This document shows positions 16,968-26,474 of a stretch of 64,000 nucleotides of DNA, one piece after another. Numbering within the stretch: the first letter of the stretch is position 1; every line of letters starts with the position of its first letter. A model generated the notes under the pieces. The model was not told the DNA's origin and did not search any database. It saw only the letters and a list, made by a program, of their open reading frames with translations. The stretch is from CBDHHC01 sp050633205 (GTDB lineage: Bacteria > Pseudomonadota > Alphaproteobacteria > Rhizobiales > CBDHHC01). The stretch covers positions 62,001 through 126,000 of the forward strand of contig JBOEGA010000129.1 in the NCBI GenBank assembly GCA_050633205.1, written 5' to 3'. A program made the position numbers and the translations under genes.

Positions 16968-18383
16968 ATGATATATCCGTTTATACTATCCGGTGGGTCA
17001 GGTACCCGTTTATGGCCCCTTTCGAGAGAAACATACCCAAAGCAATTCATTAAACTTATTACGGATAACAGCCTTCTTCAGGAAACCTGCATTCGCCTGC
17101 AGGGGGAGGATTTTGCGCCTCTCAGTTTTCTCACGAGCCATGAGCACCGATTTATCGTTGCGGAGCAAATGCAGGCTATCGGCTTGAAACCACAGACAAT
17201 TATTCTGGAGCCTGTTGCCAGAAATACCGCTCCTCCTGCGTTGATTGCGGCATTATACTGCGCACAACAAAGTGCTGACCGTATGATTCTCCTTCTTCCT
17301 TCTGATCATATTGTCAGTGATAATGAGAAGTTCAGGAGTACTGTTTTGCAAGGTGTTGAAGCAGCAGCTCAGGGTCATATTGTAACCTTTGGCATTCAAC
17401 CGGATTGTCCTGAAACCGGTTACGGATATATTGAAAGCAAAGCGACTGCAGGAAATGTGAGGGATGTAGTACGTTTTGTTGAAAAACCGGACTTAGCCAC
17501 TGCGCAATCCTATATTGAGGATGGTAACTTTCTCTGGAATGCAGGTATTTTTCTGTATACCGCCCGTGCAATGATTGATGCTTTTGAAAAATATGCTCCT
17601 GATACGCTTGCAGCCTGCAAGGTAGCATTATCACATGCGAACAAAGATCTGGATTTCCTGCGGCTGGACAGGCAAGCCTACTCTGAAGCCCCGGATATCT
17701 CGATTGATTACGCGATTATGGAGAAAACAGGCGGTATCAAAACATTGCCGCTGGATGTGGGGTGGAGTGATCTGGGCTCATGGCCTGCAGTATGGGATGC
17801 TATGGAAAAAGATGCGAATGGAAATGTGGGCAAAGGCAAAACGCTGTTTCTCGATACATCCAACAGCTTTGCACATAGCGAAGATGGTGCCTTTTTAAGC
17901 CTGATCGGTCTTGATAATATATTTGCTGTTGCCATGCGGGACGCTATTGTTGTTGCTTCCAAAGATCAGGCTCAGAAAGTCAAGCAAGTGGTTGAATTAT
18001 TGAAAGAAAGAGACTTCAAGGAAGCAACCCAGCACTCAAAGATTTACCGTCCCTGGGGCTGGTATGAGGGCATTTCTCTTGAAGAGAGATATCAGGTCAA
18101 GCGCATAATGGTAAATCCCGGAGCCAGCCTTTCCCTCCAGAGCCATATGCATCGTGCAGAACACTGGGTTGTTGTGAAGGGTACACTTGAAGTTACTATT
18201 GAAGATCAGACCCATCTGCTGACTGAAAATGAGTCCACTTATATTCCCCTAGGCCGCAAGCACAGGCTTGCCAATCCGGGAAAGCTGCCCGCCTATCTGA
18301 TCGAAGTGCAATCAGGGTCCTATCTGGGGGAAGATGATATTGTCAGATATGAAGATGTTTATGGGCGAGAAGAAGTGGCCTAG
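16968..18383 (+). CDS. mannose-1-phosphate guanylyltransferase / mannose-6-phosphate isomerase
   Basis: A 471-residue bifunctional enzyme (ManC/AlgA/XanB family) that makes GDP-mannose for polysaccharide. The N-terminal transferase carries SGGSGTRLWPLSRETYPKQF near residues 8-27 and FVEKPD. The C-terminal cupin carries RPWGWYEG, VNPGASLSLQSHMHRAEHW (metal His residues) and EVQSGSYLGEDDIVRYEDVYGR. It is 145 bases after rfbA, far enough to have its own promoter, but belongs with the polysaccharide genes by function. No glycosyltransferase or flippase gene follows in this window. Confidence 0.92.
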   Translation: MIYPFILSGGSGTRLWPLSRETYPKQFIKLITDNSLLQETCIRLQGEDFAPLSFLTSHEHRFIVAEQMQAIGLKPQTIILEPVARNTAPPALIAALYCAQQSADRMILLLPSDHIVSDNEKFRSTVLQGVEAAAQGHIVTFGIQPDCPETGYGYIESKATAGNVRDVVRFVEKPDLATAQSYIEDGNFLWNAGIFLYTARAMIDAFEKYAPDTLAACKVALSHANKDLDFLRLDRQAYSEAPDISIDYAIMEKTGGIKTLPLDVGWSDLGSWPAVWDAMEKDANGNVGKGKTLFLDTSNSFAHSEDGAFLSLIGLDNIFAVAMRDAIVVASKDQAQKVKQVVELLKERDFKEATQHSKIYRPWGWYEGISLEERYQVKRIMVNPGASLSLQSHMHRAEHWVVVKGTLEVTIEDQTHLLTENESTYIPLGRKHRLANPGKLPAYLIEVQSGSYLGEDDIVRYEDVYGREEVA

Positions 18384-18388
18384 ACTGC

Positions 18389-18748
18389 TTACTTGCTTAA
18401 ATAATATCCGATAACAGCACCAATGAGCGGGTAATGATGCAGAGGTATTCCTGACAGAAATGCCTCCTGTATCTTCTCGACATAATCTGCAAAAAGCGGG
18501 ATTATGGCCACTGCGGTTATCAGACCGGACACAAACATACAGCTTACAAGGACATTTGGTGAGGGCTTGACTACATCCTTGATAAACTCTGAAGCAATCA
18601 CTCCGATAACCCAGACAAGCAAAGACACCACGACAACCAGAAATACCAGTCGCGGAATACCAGCGATACCAACAATTTCAAGAACTTTATTGCTTAACCA
18701 GTAACTTCCGCCAAGTTGTAAACCAATCAATACAAGCGTACCAAGCAT
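18389..18748 (-). CDS. small inner membrane protein, unknown
   Basis: A 119-residue protein with four predicted membrane helices (residues about 2-22, 30-52, 66-86 and 100-117). A GGGGTG ribosome binding site lies five bases before ATG 18748. It converges on the GDP-mannose gene with a five-base gap. I do not recognise a family. Confidence 0.6.
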   Translation of the reverse strand: MLGTLVLIGLQLGGSYWLSNKVLEIVGIAGIPRLVFLVVVVSLLVWVIGVIASEFIKDVVKPSPNVLVSCMFVSGLITAVAIIPLFADYVEKIQEAFLSGIPLHHYPLIGAVIGYYLSK

Positions 18749-19022
18749 AAAACACCCCGGAGTTATCTTCAGTCAGGCATACAGGTATATTGCTCCCCTA
18801 TTTCAGGAACATAAAATTACCCCAAACCAGGCAACTTCCATCCATACACTGGAAGTATGCACAAGCGATATTGGCAAAGTTAGTCTGGAATGAACACCCA
18901 CAAGCAAGTGAAGATCAAAGAAAATATATGTTTTTTCACATGATTTTATAAAATTATGGCATTAGCGCATACCAGATCTAATTTATACCGAACTAATTAT
19001 GGCTATCGTGCAAATTATAAAG

Positions 19023-19050
19023 TGGGTAGCTTTATGACAAAAGCTACCCA
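19023..19050 (-). terminator. terminator of the EF-hand gene
   Basis: TGGGTAGCTTT and AAAGCTACCCA form a perfect 11-bp stem with a six-base loop, 23 bases past the EF-hand stop. The following bases are AT-rich rather than a strict T run. The remaining 18749-19022 spacer shows nothing else I can support. Confidence 0.6.
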
Positions 19051-19072
19051 TAAAAACTTAACAGAGGAATCT

Positions 19073-19828
19073 CTATAGCTTCATAGTTCGCCTTAAAGCA
19101 TATACAGATTGCGAATATTTGCTGGCTTCATCATGCGAAAATATACCATCGTTATTTTCATCGGCCTGCTTCAGAATACGCATGAGAACTGTTTCATACT
19201 CTTTTTTACTAACGGCTCCATCGTTATCTGCATCAAGAGATAAAGGAACCTTACGGGTATATCTCAATTTATTATATCTGGAGCGTGTACGGTTATAGGA
19301 TTTTTTCTTCTTTGCTGCCGCGGCGGCCTCCGAGAAGTCGACCTTGCCGTCTTTATTAGCGTCATCTACCATAGACTTATCGACAAGCTTCTTCAGGATC
19401 TGAGCAACCTGCTCTTCCGTAAGGTCCAGACGAATTCCCTGATGATATACAGGGCGGTTGGCTTTGGCCTTATTAAAAACCCTTACTTCTTCTCGTGTAA
19501 CTTCGCCATTTCCATCAAGGTCTTTTTGCAGCCATTTTAACATACCGTAAGCACGAGAACTAGCTTCTGCCATCTGCCGCTTCAGCTTGTAATCATCCTC
19601 AGTGACACCGCCACCGTTCACATCAGTATTGCTGAATACTGCAAGAAGCTGCTTTTTTGAACGCTCAATAGAATAACCAGAGCGGACATATGACTGTATT
19701 GCGACTTTTAATTCATTTTCTGCGACAAGATTAGAACCAGCTTTTTTCTCTGCTGACTGGGCAATAGCACTTGATGACACAGCCAAACCAATAGCAATGG
19801 TTACGCAAGCTTTAGATACAAAATTCAT
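19073..19828 (-). CDS. secreted EF-hand calcium-binding protein
   Basis: A 251-residue exported protein: signal peptide of about 23 residues (VTIAIGLAVSSSAIAQS), then EF-hand loops with the DxNxDG pattern: DLDGNGEVTREE, DANKDGKVDFSE, DADNDGAVSKKE and DENNDGIFSHDE, plus a degenerate first loop (DVNGGGVTEDD). Between loops 3 and 4 is a basic stretch (KKKKSYNRTRSRYNKLRYTRK). It probably binds Ca2+ in the periplasm or outside, but no partner or enzyme domain is visible. GGGAG precedes the ATG. It is monocistronic with its own terminator. Confidence 0.85.
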   Translation of the reverse strand: MNFVSKACVTIAIGLAVSSSAIAQSAEKKAGSNLVAENELKVAIQSYVRSGYSIERSKKQLLAVFSNTDVNGGGVTEDDYKLKRQMAEASSRAYGMLKWLQKDLDGNGEVTREEVRVFNKAKANRPVYHQGIRLDLTEEQVAQILKKLVDKSMVDDANKDGKVDFSEAAAAAKKKKSYNRTRSRYNKLRYTRKVPLSLDADNDGAVSKKEYETVLMRILKQADENNDGIFSHDEASKYSQSVYALRRTMKL

Positions 19829-19928
19829 AAATTTCTCCCAACATTGAATGGTTCTGAGAATAAAATATCAGAACTATCACAAATTATTGATTATCTCGAC
19901 CTTTGCGTGACATATGGTGAATAAAAAC

Positions 19929-19965
19929 AAAGCCTGCAAGATATGGAAGCATCATTGCAGGCTTT
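19929..19965 (-). terminator. terminator of the methionine operon
   Basis: AAAGCCTGCAA and TTGCAGGCTTT form a perfect 11-bp stem around a 15-base loop, 30 bases past the metH2 stop. On the operon strand it is followed by GTTTTTATT. It is also usable on the other strand (CTTTTATGT). Confidence 0.75.
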
Positions 19966-19994
19966 TATGTATTTTTGCTTATACCGGTTGACAA

Positions 19995-22673
19995 TCAGGC
20001 GGCGGCATTATCGACAGCTTTTGGATTATAATTCAGAATTGGTGCAAGCCAGCGCTCTGCTGTTGCCAAGTCCCAGCCTTTTCGTTTTGCATAGTCAACA
20101 ACCTGATCCCGCTCAATTTTACCGACTCCAAAGTAATAACTCTCCGGGTGTGAGAAATAGATCCCTGATACAGCCGAACCTGGCCACATAGCATAGCTTT
20201 CCGTGAGCTTGATACCTGCCTGCTCTTCTGCACTAAGCAACCTGAACAATGTCTCTTTCTCAGTATGATCGGGTTGAGCCGGATAACCTGGAGCAGGACG
20301 AATTCCCTGATATTCTTCAGCTATCAAATCTTTTGGTGTGAAAGTTTCCTCTGGTGCGTACCCCCAAAGTTCGCAGCGAACCCGTTCATGCATATGCTCG
20401 GCAAAGGCCTCTGCCAGACGATCTGCAAGTGCGGATACCAGAATTTTGTTATAATCATCGTTTGCACGGGCAAAACGGGCAACAATTTCTTCCTCACCAA
20501 TACCTGCAGTTACCGCAAAACCGCCGATATAGTCCTGCACTCCACTGTCTTCGGGAGCTATAAAGTCTGATAGAGCAGCATTAGCACGGTCATTGCTGCG
20601 GGCGATCTGCTGGCGCAGGGTATGGAATGTTGCCATGGATTCTGTGCGGTTTTCATCAGTAAAGAGTTTTATATCATCTTCACCAACGCTGTTTGCCGGC
20701 CAAAAGCCGATTACACCATTTGCGGTCAGCCATTTTTCTTCAAGAAGCTTTGCAAGCATTTCCTGAGCATCATTGAAAAGAGAAGTTGCTGCCTCTCCCA
20801 TTTTATCATCTGTCAGAATACGCGGGTACTGACCTTTCAGCTCCCAGGTCGAGAAGAACGGTGTCCAGTCGATATATGGCACAAGCGTTTTCAGGTCGTA
20901 ATTCTCGAACAGTTTTGTACCAAGGAAGCTCGGTTTCTTAACCTGATATCCTGACCAGTCAATTTTGGTTTTGTTTGAGCGTGCCTTTGCAAGGGGCAAT
21001 CTTTTCTTATCGGACTGACTACGAGCATGGGCTTCTGCCATACGCTTATAATCAGCGCGAATTTCATCAATATAGGTCACGCGCTTCTCGGATAGGAGAT
21101 TGGATGCAACGCCAACAGCACGGCTGGCATCGGTTACATAAACGGCCTGTCCCTTGTCATAGTTCGGATTGATTTTGACAGCGGTGTGTACCCGGCTGGT
21201 TGTGGCACCACCAATTAACAGTGGAATATCAAAACCTTCGCGCTGCATTTCCGATGCGACAAGGCACATTTCATCAAGGCTTGGAGTAATCAAACCGGAT
21301 AGTCCGATGATATCGACTTTTTCCTCTTTGGCCTTTTGCAGGATCTGCTGACATGGAACCATAACGCCCATATCAATCACTTCATAATTATTACACTGAA
21401 GCACAACACCAACGATATTCTTACCGATGTCATGAACGTCACCTTTTACGGTGGCCATCAGAATTTTACCGGCTGAAGGCGCATCTTCTGTGCCTTCATC
21501 TCTTTTTTCCTGCTCCATAAAGGGCATCAGGTAAGCTACTGCCTGTTTCATAACACGGGCTGATTTCACAACCTGAGGCAAAAACATTTTGCCTGATCCA
21601 AAGAGATCTCCAACCACATTCATGCCATCCATAAGAGGGCCTTCGATCACATAAAGCGGACGGCCGAGTTTTACTCTGGCTTCTTCGGTATCTTCGTCAA
21701 TAAATTTGGTGATGCCATTGACAAGTGCGTGTTTCATACGCTCCTCAACGGTATTCTCCCGCCAGGTCAGGTCAACCTGCCTTTTCTTACCGCCCTGCCC
21801 TTTATAGTTTTCGGCAGCTTCAAGAAGACGATCTGTTCCATCTTCCCTGCGGTTAAGGATTACGTCTTCGCACAGGTCGCGGAGATCTTTGGGGATGTCT
21901 TCATATATTGCGAGCTGCCCTGCGTTGACAATTCCCATATCCATGCCTGCCTGAATAGCATGATAAAGAAATACGGAGTGCATTGCTTCACGGACTTTTT
22001 CGTTTCCTCTGAAAGAGAATGACAGGTTGGAAACACCACCGGAAATATGAGCATGAGGGAGGTTGGCACGAATGCGTTTGCAGCCTTCAATAAACTCAAC
22101 GCCGTAGTTGTTGTGCTCCTCAATTCCAGTTGCAACAGCGAAAATGTTGGGGTCAAAGATGATATCTTCAGGGGGGAAACCGACTTCTTTTACAAGCAGG
22201 TTATATGCGCGTTCGCAAATTTCGAATTTGCGATCTGCCGTTTCTGCCTGTCCGATTTCATCAAATGCCATAACGACTGCGGCAGCACCATAACGTCTTA
22301 TTTTACGGGCCTGCTCAAGGAACTGCTCTTCTCCCTCTTTCATCGAAATGGAGTTTACAATTGCCTTACCCTGTACACATTTAAGCCCTGCTTCAATAAC
22401 TGACCATTTAGACGAGTCAATCATAACCGGCACACGGGATATATCGGGCTCTGCCGCCAGCAGGTTCAGGAAGGTAACCATGGCTTTTTCAGAATCCAGC
22501 ATACCTTCATCCATATTGATGTCGATAATCTGGGCACCATTTTCAACCTGCTGTCTGGCAACAGTTAAAGCGGCATCATAATCATCTGCTTCAATAAGTT
22601 TTCGGAACCTGGCTGAACCGGTTACATTTGTGCGCTCGCCAATATTTATGAAACTTGTTGCTGCACTGGTCAC
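19995..22673 (-). CDS. metH: methionine synthase, folate/cobalamin/reactivation part
   Basis: This 892-residue protein carries everything in MetH except the homocysteine module: a methyltetrahydrofolate-binding barrel (residues about 6-260, opening FINIGERTNVTGSARFRKLI), the cobalamin cap and Rossmann domains with DVHDIGKNI (axial His about residue 414), SGLITPS and GGATTS, and the C-terminal AdoMet reactivation domain (RCELWGYAPEE, GIRPAPGYPAQPDHTEK). The start is GTG 22673, as no ATG with a site fits. It lies 27 bases after the homocysteine-module gene and must act with it. It is the last gene of the sahR-metF-arsH-metH1-metH2 operon. Confidence 0.95.
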   Translation of the reverse strand: MTSAATSFINIGERTNVTGSARFRKLIEADDYDAALTVARQQVENGAQIIDINMDEGMLDSEKAMVTFLNLLAAEPDISRVPVMIDSSKWSVIEAGLKCVQGKAIVNSISMKEGEEQFLEQARKIRRYGAAAVVMAFDEIGQAETADRKFEICERAYNLLVKEVGFPPEDIIFDPNIFAVATGIEEHNNYGVEFIEGCKRIRANLPHAHISGGVSNLSFSFRGNEKVREAMHSVFLYHAIQAGMDMGIVNAGQLAIYEDIPKDLRDLCEDVILNRREDGTDRLLEAAENYKGQGGKKRQVDLTWRENTVEERMKHALVNGITKFIDEDTEEARVKLGRPLYVIEGPLMDGMNVVGDLFGSGKMFLPQVVKSARVMKQAVAYLMPFMEQEKRDEGTEDAPSAGKILMATVKGDVHDIGKNIVGVVLQCNNYEVIDMGVMVPCQQILQKAKEEKVDIIGLSGLITPSLDEMCLVASEMQREGFDIPLLIGGATTSRVHTAVKINPNYDKGQAVYVTDASRAVGVASNLLSEKRVTYIDEIRADYKRMAEAHARSQSDKKRLPLAKARSNKTKIDWSGYQVKKPSFLGTKLFENYDLKTLVPYIDWTPFFSTWELKGQYPRILTDDKMGEAATSLFNDAQEMLAKLLEEKWLTANGVIGFWPANSVGEDDIKLFTDENRTESMATFHTLRQQIARSNDRANAALSDFIAPEDSGVQDYIGGFAVTAGIGEEEIVARFARANDDYNKILVSALADRLAEAFAEHMHERVRCELWGYAPEETFTPKDLIAEEYQGIRPAPGYPAQPDHTEKETLFRLLSAEEQAGIKLTESYAMWPGSAVSGIYFSHPESYYFGVGKIERDQVVDYAKRKGWDLATAERWLAPILNYNPKAVDNAAA

Positions 22674-22700
22674 TTCAATTAAACCTTCTTGTAAATAAAC

Positions 22701-23780
22701 TTACGCGTGTACGAAGGGCTCAAGCCCTGACAATCTCATTTTTACAGGCACTTCAGGAGCCTGCCTTGGGGGAAATTTGCTGACTGCATCTGCAATGGCT
22801 TTAATATGCTCGGGAGTTGTACCACAACATCCACCAACCAGATTGAGCAAACCACTTTTGGCCCATTCTTCCATCTTAGGTGCCATTTGTTCGGGGCTTT
22901 CATCATATTCACCCATTTCATTTGGCAGCCCTGCGTTAGGATAAGCACTGACGAAACATTCAGAAACCTTGGATATTTCAACTACTGCCGGGCGCAGCTG
23001 CTCCGCACCAAATGAACAGTTCAAACCAATAGAAAACGGCTCAAGGTGTCTCATGGAGTACCAGAACGCTTCCGGTGTCTGGCCAGACAGGTTTCTGCCT
23101 GACAGGTCGGTAATTGTACCTGAAATCAGAATTGGGAGATCTGTTCCCATTTCTGCCTGTACTTCTTTCACTGCAAACCCTGCAGCCTTGGCATTCAATG
23201 TATCAAAGATTGTTTCAATCATTAATGCATCAACGCCACCATTGATCAGTCCACGTGTCTGTTCTGAATAGGCTTCCACCAATTCATCAAAGGTCACATT
23301 TCTAAAACCCGGATTGTTTACATCAGGAGAAATAGAGCAGGTCCTGTTTGTCGGGCCAATTGCACCTGCCACAAAGCGTGGCTTATCAGGCGTCCGGGCT
23401 GTGACCTTCTCACAGGCTTCACGGCATAGACGGCCAGCTTCGAAATTGATTTCATAAGCCAACTTTTCCATATCATAATCTGCCATGGAAATGCTTGTGC
23501 CGTTGAATGTATTGGTTGAGATAATATCTGAACCAGCATTCAGGTAAGCTTCATGAATTTCGCGAATGATATGTGGCTGCGACAGAACAAGGAGGTCGTT
23601 ATTTCCCTTCAGATCGCTTGGCCAATCGGCAAAACGCTCGCCACGATATTCTTCCTCGCCCAGTTTGTAGCGCTGGATCATCGTTCCCATTCCACCATCA
23701 AGAACGAGAATTCTCTGTTTGGCCAGGGCTGACAACTCAGCTTTAGGATTCTTATGAGGCGACACTATTTTTTCAGTCAT
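22701..23780 (-). CDS. metH: methionine synthase, homocysteine-binding subunit
   Basis: A 359-residue homocysteine S-methyltransferase module: GGMGTMIQRYKL at the N-terminus, and the zinc ligands Cys in GLNCSFGAEQLRP and the Cys pair in VGGCCGTTPEHI near residue 320. In E. coli this is the first domain of one long MetH chain; here it is a separate gene directly before the rest of the enzyme, as known in several alphaproteobacteria. Methyl transfer from methylcobalamin to homocysteine needs both chains. It starts 14 bases after arsH. Confidence 0.93.
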   Translation of the reverse strand: MTEKIVSPHKNPKAELSALAKQRILVLDGGMGTMIQRYKLGEEEYRGERFADWPSDLKGNNDLLVLSQPHIIREIHEAYLNAGSDIISTNTFNGTSISMADYDMEKLAYEINFEAGRLCREACEKVTARTPDKPRFVAGAIGPTNRTCSISPDVNNPGFRNVTFDELVEAYSEQTRGLINGGVDALMIETIFDTLNAKAAGFAVKEVQAEMGTDLPILISGTITDLSGRNLSGQTPEAFWYSMRHLEPFSIGLNCSFGAEQLRPAVVEISKVSECFVSAYPNAGLPNEMGEYDESPEQMAPKMEEWAKSGLLNLVGGCCGTTPEHIKAIADAVSKFPPRQAPEVPVKMRLSGLEPFVHA

Positions 23781-23794
23781 ATCTACTAATCCAA

Positions 23795-24520
23795 TTAAAC
23801 TTTGATGACTCGTTCACTGTAATAGTCAAGAAGCAAGTCTGTACGTCCCTGCAGCAAAAGGGTAAATTTTACCAGTTGCTCCAACACGTCAACAACCCGG
23901 TCATATTTGGCACCGGGTTTCATTCGTCCATTCCCGTCAAACTTATCCGAGACTTCAGGCAATGAGCAATGGTACGGCACTGAAATCATATGCAACCACC
24001 GCCCCAGAACTCTCATCTGGTTCAGACAGTTAAATGACTGAGAGCCGCCACTGACCTGCATTACAGCCAGAGTTCGCCCACGTGTTGGCTGCATATCTTC
24101 AGCCATTAAGGGCAAGTGCTCTAACTGTAGTTTCAAAACACTACTCATAAGCCCGTGCAATTCCGGACTAACCCAGACATGCCCATCAGCCCAGTGAGAG
24201 AGGTCCTGCAAGTCCCGAACTCTTGGATGACTATCTGTGCCATCCGCCGGTGTCGGTAACTCGCGTGGATCAAAGGTCTTTACCTCAGCTCCCATCGCGA
24301 TCAGCAGTCTCATCGCTTCCTCTGCCAGATAACGGCTGTATGACTGTTTACGGATTGATCCGTAAAGAACCAGAAATCTCATTGGACGATCCAATGAAAC
24401 TCCAAAATCCTTCATTCCTTTTTGTAATGTCCAGAGTCTATCCAATTGCACATTTGGCAATGACGCATCTGTTGTTACAGCAGAACCATTGAATATATGA
24501 TCCGGCAAGGCCTCATTCAT
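23795..24520 (-). CDS. arsH: ArsH-type NADPH-dependent FMN reductase
   Basis: A 241-residue flavodoxin-fold protein. The FMN loop LVLYGSIRKQSYSR, the WVSPELHGLMSSVLKLQ segment and the highly conserved TLAVMQVSGGSQSFNCLNQMRVLGRW with GRMKPGAKYDRVVDVLEELVKFTLL-like ending identify ArsH. Known ArsH proteins oxidise methylarsenite with FMN/NADPH and reduce quinones, azo dyes or iron. ATG 24520 is used, because AGGAG lies eight bases before it and the longer version would overlap metF. Unusually, it sits between metF and metH, so a link to methionine metabolism, for example reduction of cobalamin or flavin, deserves thought. Confidence 0.88.
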   Translation of the reverse strand: MNEALPDHIFNGSAVTTDASLPNVQLDRLWTLQKGMKDFGVSLDRPMRFLVLYGSIRKQSYSRYLAEEAMRLLIAMGAEVKTFDPRELPTPADGTDSHPRVRDLQDLSHWADGHVWVSPELHGLMSSVLKLQLEHLPLMAEDMQPTRGRTLAVMQVSGGSQSFNCLNQMRVLGRWLHMISVPYHCSLPEVSDKFDGNGRMKPGAKYDRVVDVLEQLVKFTLLLQGRTDLLLDYYSERVIKV

Positions 24521-24531
24521 GAAATCTACTC

Positions 24532-25422
24532 CTAAGAAACCGGCCTCATACCAAGCCAGTGGCAAATGGCATATGTCAGGTCAGCTCTGTTCAATGTATA
24601 AAAATGGAAATCACGAACACCCTGTTGAACAAGCTCATCAACCTGCTCTGCAATAACAGCCACCGCGACCATCTTGCGAATTTCGTCCTCGTTTTCCAGT
24701 CCCTCAAAGCGCTTTTCCAAAAGTGCAGGCATTTTCGCGCCGCACTTCTCTGCGAAGGATTTTGCCGTCTTAAAGTTTACAATTGGATTAATACCTGCTG
24801 TGATGGGGATATTGATGCCACGCGCTCTTACCGCATCAAGATAACGGAAGTAGTCATCATTATCAAAGAAGAACTGCGTAATTGCCCTGTCTGCACCTGC
24901 GTCAACTTTGGCCTGCAGAATATCCAGATCAGTTTCAAGGCTTGTACTTTCCGGATGAACTTCCGGGTAAGCAGCAACAGAAACTTCGAAATCACCGATA
25001 TCCTTAATGCCACGTATAAGATCCGGTGTTCCTTCATAACCACCCGGGTGGGTTACATATTTAGCGCCAATGCCGTCGGGAGAGTCACCTCTTAGTGCCA
25101 CAATATGGCGAACGCCAGCATTCCAATAGGACTGGATAACTTCGTTGATCTCTTCTCTGGTTGCAGACACACAGGTCAAATGCGCTGCAGGCTTAAGATC
25201 AGTTTCCTGCACAATTCTGGAAACTGTTGCGTGAGTGCGCTCACGAGTGGAGCCCCCGGCACCATAAGTCACAGATACAAATTTAGGTTGCAGGGGAGCA
25301 AGCCTAACTATTGAGGACCAGAGTGTCTTCTCCATTTTCTCAGTTTTTGGAGGAAAAAACTCGAATGAGATGTTCAGGTCCTGACTATATGGCTGCTGCA
25401 ATTTACTCGTCTGCTCTGTCAT
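24532..25422 (-). CDS. metF: methylenetetrahydrofolate reductase
   Basis: A 296-residue FAD-dependent MetF that makes 5-methyltetrahydrofolate for methionine synthase. The signature ISFEFFPPKTEKME is at residues 14-27 with the catalytic Glu, followed by VTYGAGGSTRERT, ALRGDSPDG, EVHPES and ITQFFFDNDDYFRYLDA. Length fits the family. It overlaps the sahR-like gene by four bases (ATGA), so it is translationally coupled to its likely regulator. Confidence 0.95.
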   Translation of the reverse strand: MTEQTSKLQQPYSQDLNISFEFFPPKTEKMEKTLWSSIVRLAPLQPKFVSVTYGAGGSTRERTHATVSRIVQETDLKPAAHLTCVSATREEINEVIQSYWNAGVRHIVALRGDSPDGIGAKYVTHPGGYEGTPDLIRGIKDIGDFEVSVAAYPEVHPESTSLETDLDILQAKVDAGADRAITQFFFDNDDYFRYLDAVRARGINIPITAGINPIVNFKTAKSFAEKCGAKMPALLEKRFEGLENEDEIRKMVAVAVIAEQVDELVQQGVRDFHFYTLNRADLTYAICHWLGMRPVS

Positions 25423-26453
25423 GAGCCCAATCTCCCCGTTGAATTATTCATTTCTTCAGTATTGCGGGAACGATCCCGCCCCTCATTTTTGGTAGATAAC
25501 CAGATGGAAACAATAAGCTGCTCACTGTTATGGCTGCCTGTCGGTTGCAGATTGCGGTGCATATCGAAACTTAAACCGCACTTCTCCATACATTGCTTTA
25601 AATAGTCTTTTGTGAACCCCAGTCGCAGGTGCGCGTATTCTTCGCGCAAGAACTCAAGCTCATGGGGGGCAAAATCAACGACAATCAGGCGCCCGTTTGT
25701 GCCGAGCAGCCTGCTCGCCTCAGCCACCACTGCGGCGGGATCGGCTGTGAAATGGAGAACCTGATGCAGAACAACAACATCAGCGGTTGCATCATCCAGG
25801 GGGACATTAAGAATATCGCCCTGACGAATCTGGCAATGGTTTAAACCTGCGTTCTGGATATTGCTGCGGGCATAGGCAAGCATATCGGGGTTCATATCAA
25901 TTCCGATACCACGCTCTATCTGGCTGGAGAACAGTTCGAGAATGCGCCCGGTGCCAGTTCCCAAGTCAACCATTGTACCAAGAGGACCAGTTCCAAGTGC
26001 CTTCTGCAGGGCTGTCTCAACATCGGTTTCAGAAAGATGAAGTGATCGAATTTTATCCCACTCAGCAGCGTGTTCACGGAAATATTCCTGAGCCTGATCA
26101 GATCTTTCCTGTATCACCATCTCGGCCCGGGCTTTATCACGTACCAGCTCTGAATCGGTCAGATCCAACTCATTAAGAATGTCTCTTGCAAGTTTTCCTA
26201 CGGCATTTCCTTCTGAAAGGCGAAAATATACCCAGCTCCCTTCGCGGAAGCGTTCAACAAGCCCTGCCTCGGTCATAAGCTTCAAATGCCTGCTTATCCG
26301 CGGCTGGCTCTGCCCCAGGATTTTGGTCAGGTCCTTAACATTCAGCTCCCCGTCAGACAGCAGTGCGAGCAATCTCAGGCGCGTTGACTCGCCAGCTGCT
26401 TTCAGCACATTCAAAAGCTGTTCTGTTGACAGGAGTGGAGCTGTTGTCTGCAT
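25419..26453 (-). CDS. ArsR-type HTH fused to SAM-dependent methyltransferase, SahR-like
   Basis: A 344-residue regulator with an ArsR winged helix at residues 1-95 (LKAAGESTRLRLLALLSDGELNVKDLTKILGQSQPRISRHLKLMTEAGLVERFREG) and a class I methyltransferase fold from about 120 (VDLGTGTGRILELF, GIDMNPDMLAYAR). SahR proteins with this build sense S-adenosylhomocysteine and control methionine-cycle genes in Proteobacteria. It lacks the thiol metal sites of arsenic ArsRs. It leads the met operon and sits below a perfect 18-bp palindrome. Whether the methyltransferase domain still has activity or is only a sensor cannot be read from sequence. Confidence 0.85.
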   Translation of the reverse strand: MQTTAPLLSTEQLLNVLKAAGESTRLRLLALLSDGELNVKDLTKILGQSQPRISRHLKLMTEAGLVERFREGSWVYFRLSEGNAVGKLARDILNELDLTDSELVRDKARAEMVIQERSDQAQEYFREHAAEWDKIRSLHLSETDVETALQKALGTGPLGTMVDLGTGTGRILELFSSQIERGIGIDMNPDMLAYARSNIQNAGLNHCQIRQGDILNVPLDDATADVVVLHQVLHFTADPAAVVAEASRLLGTNGRLIVVDFAPHELEFLREEYAHLRLGFTKDYLKQCMEKCGLSFDMHRNLQPTGSHNSEQLIVSIWLSTKNEGRDRSRNTEEMNNSTGRLGS

Positions 26454-26474
26454 ACTTTAGTTTACCTTACATGA

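Noticed and set aside
19995..23780. Frameshifted single metH gene
   Set aside because: The two genes each have clean ends and start signals at a known domain border, so a natural split is more likely than an error.
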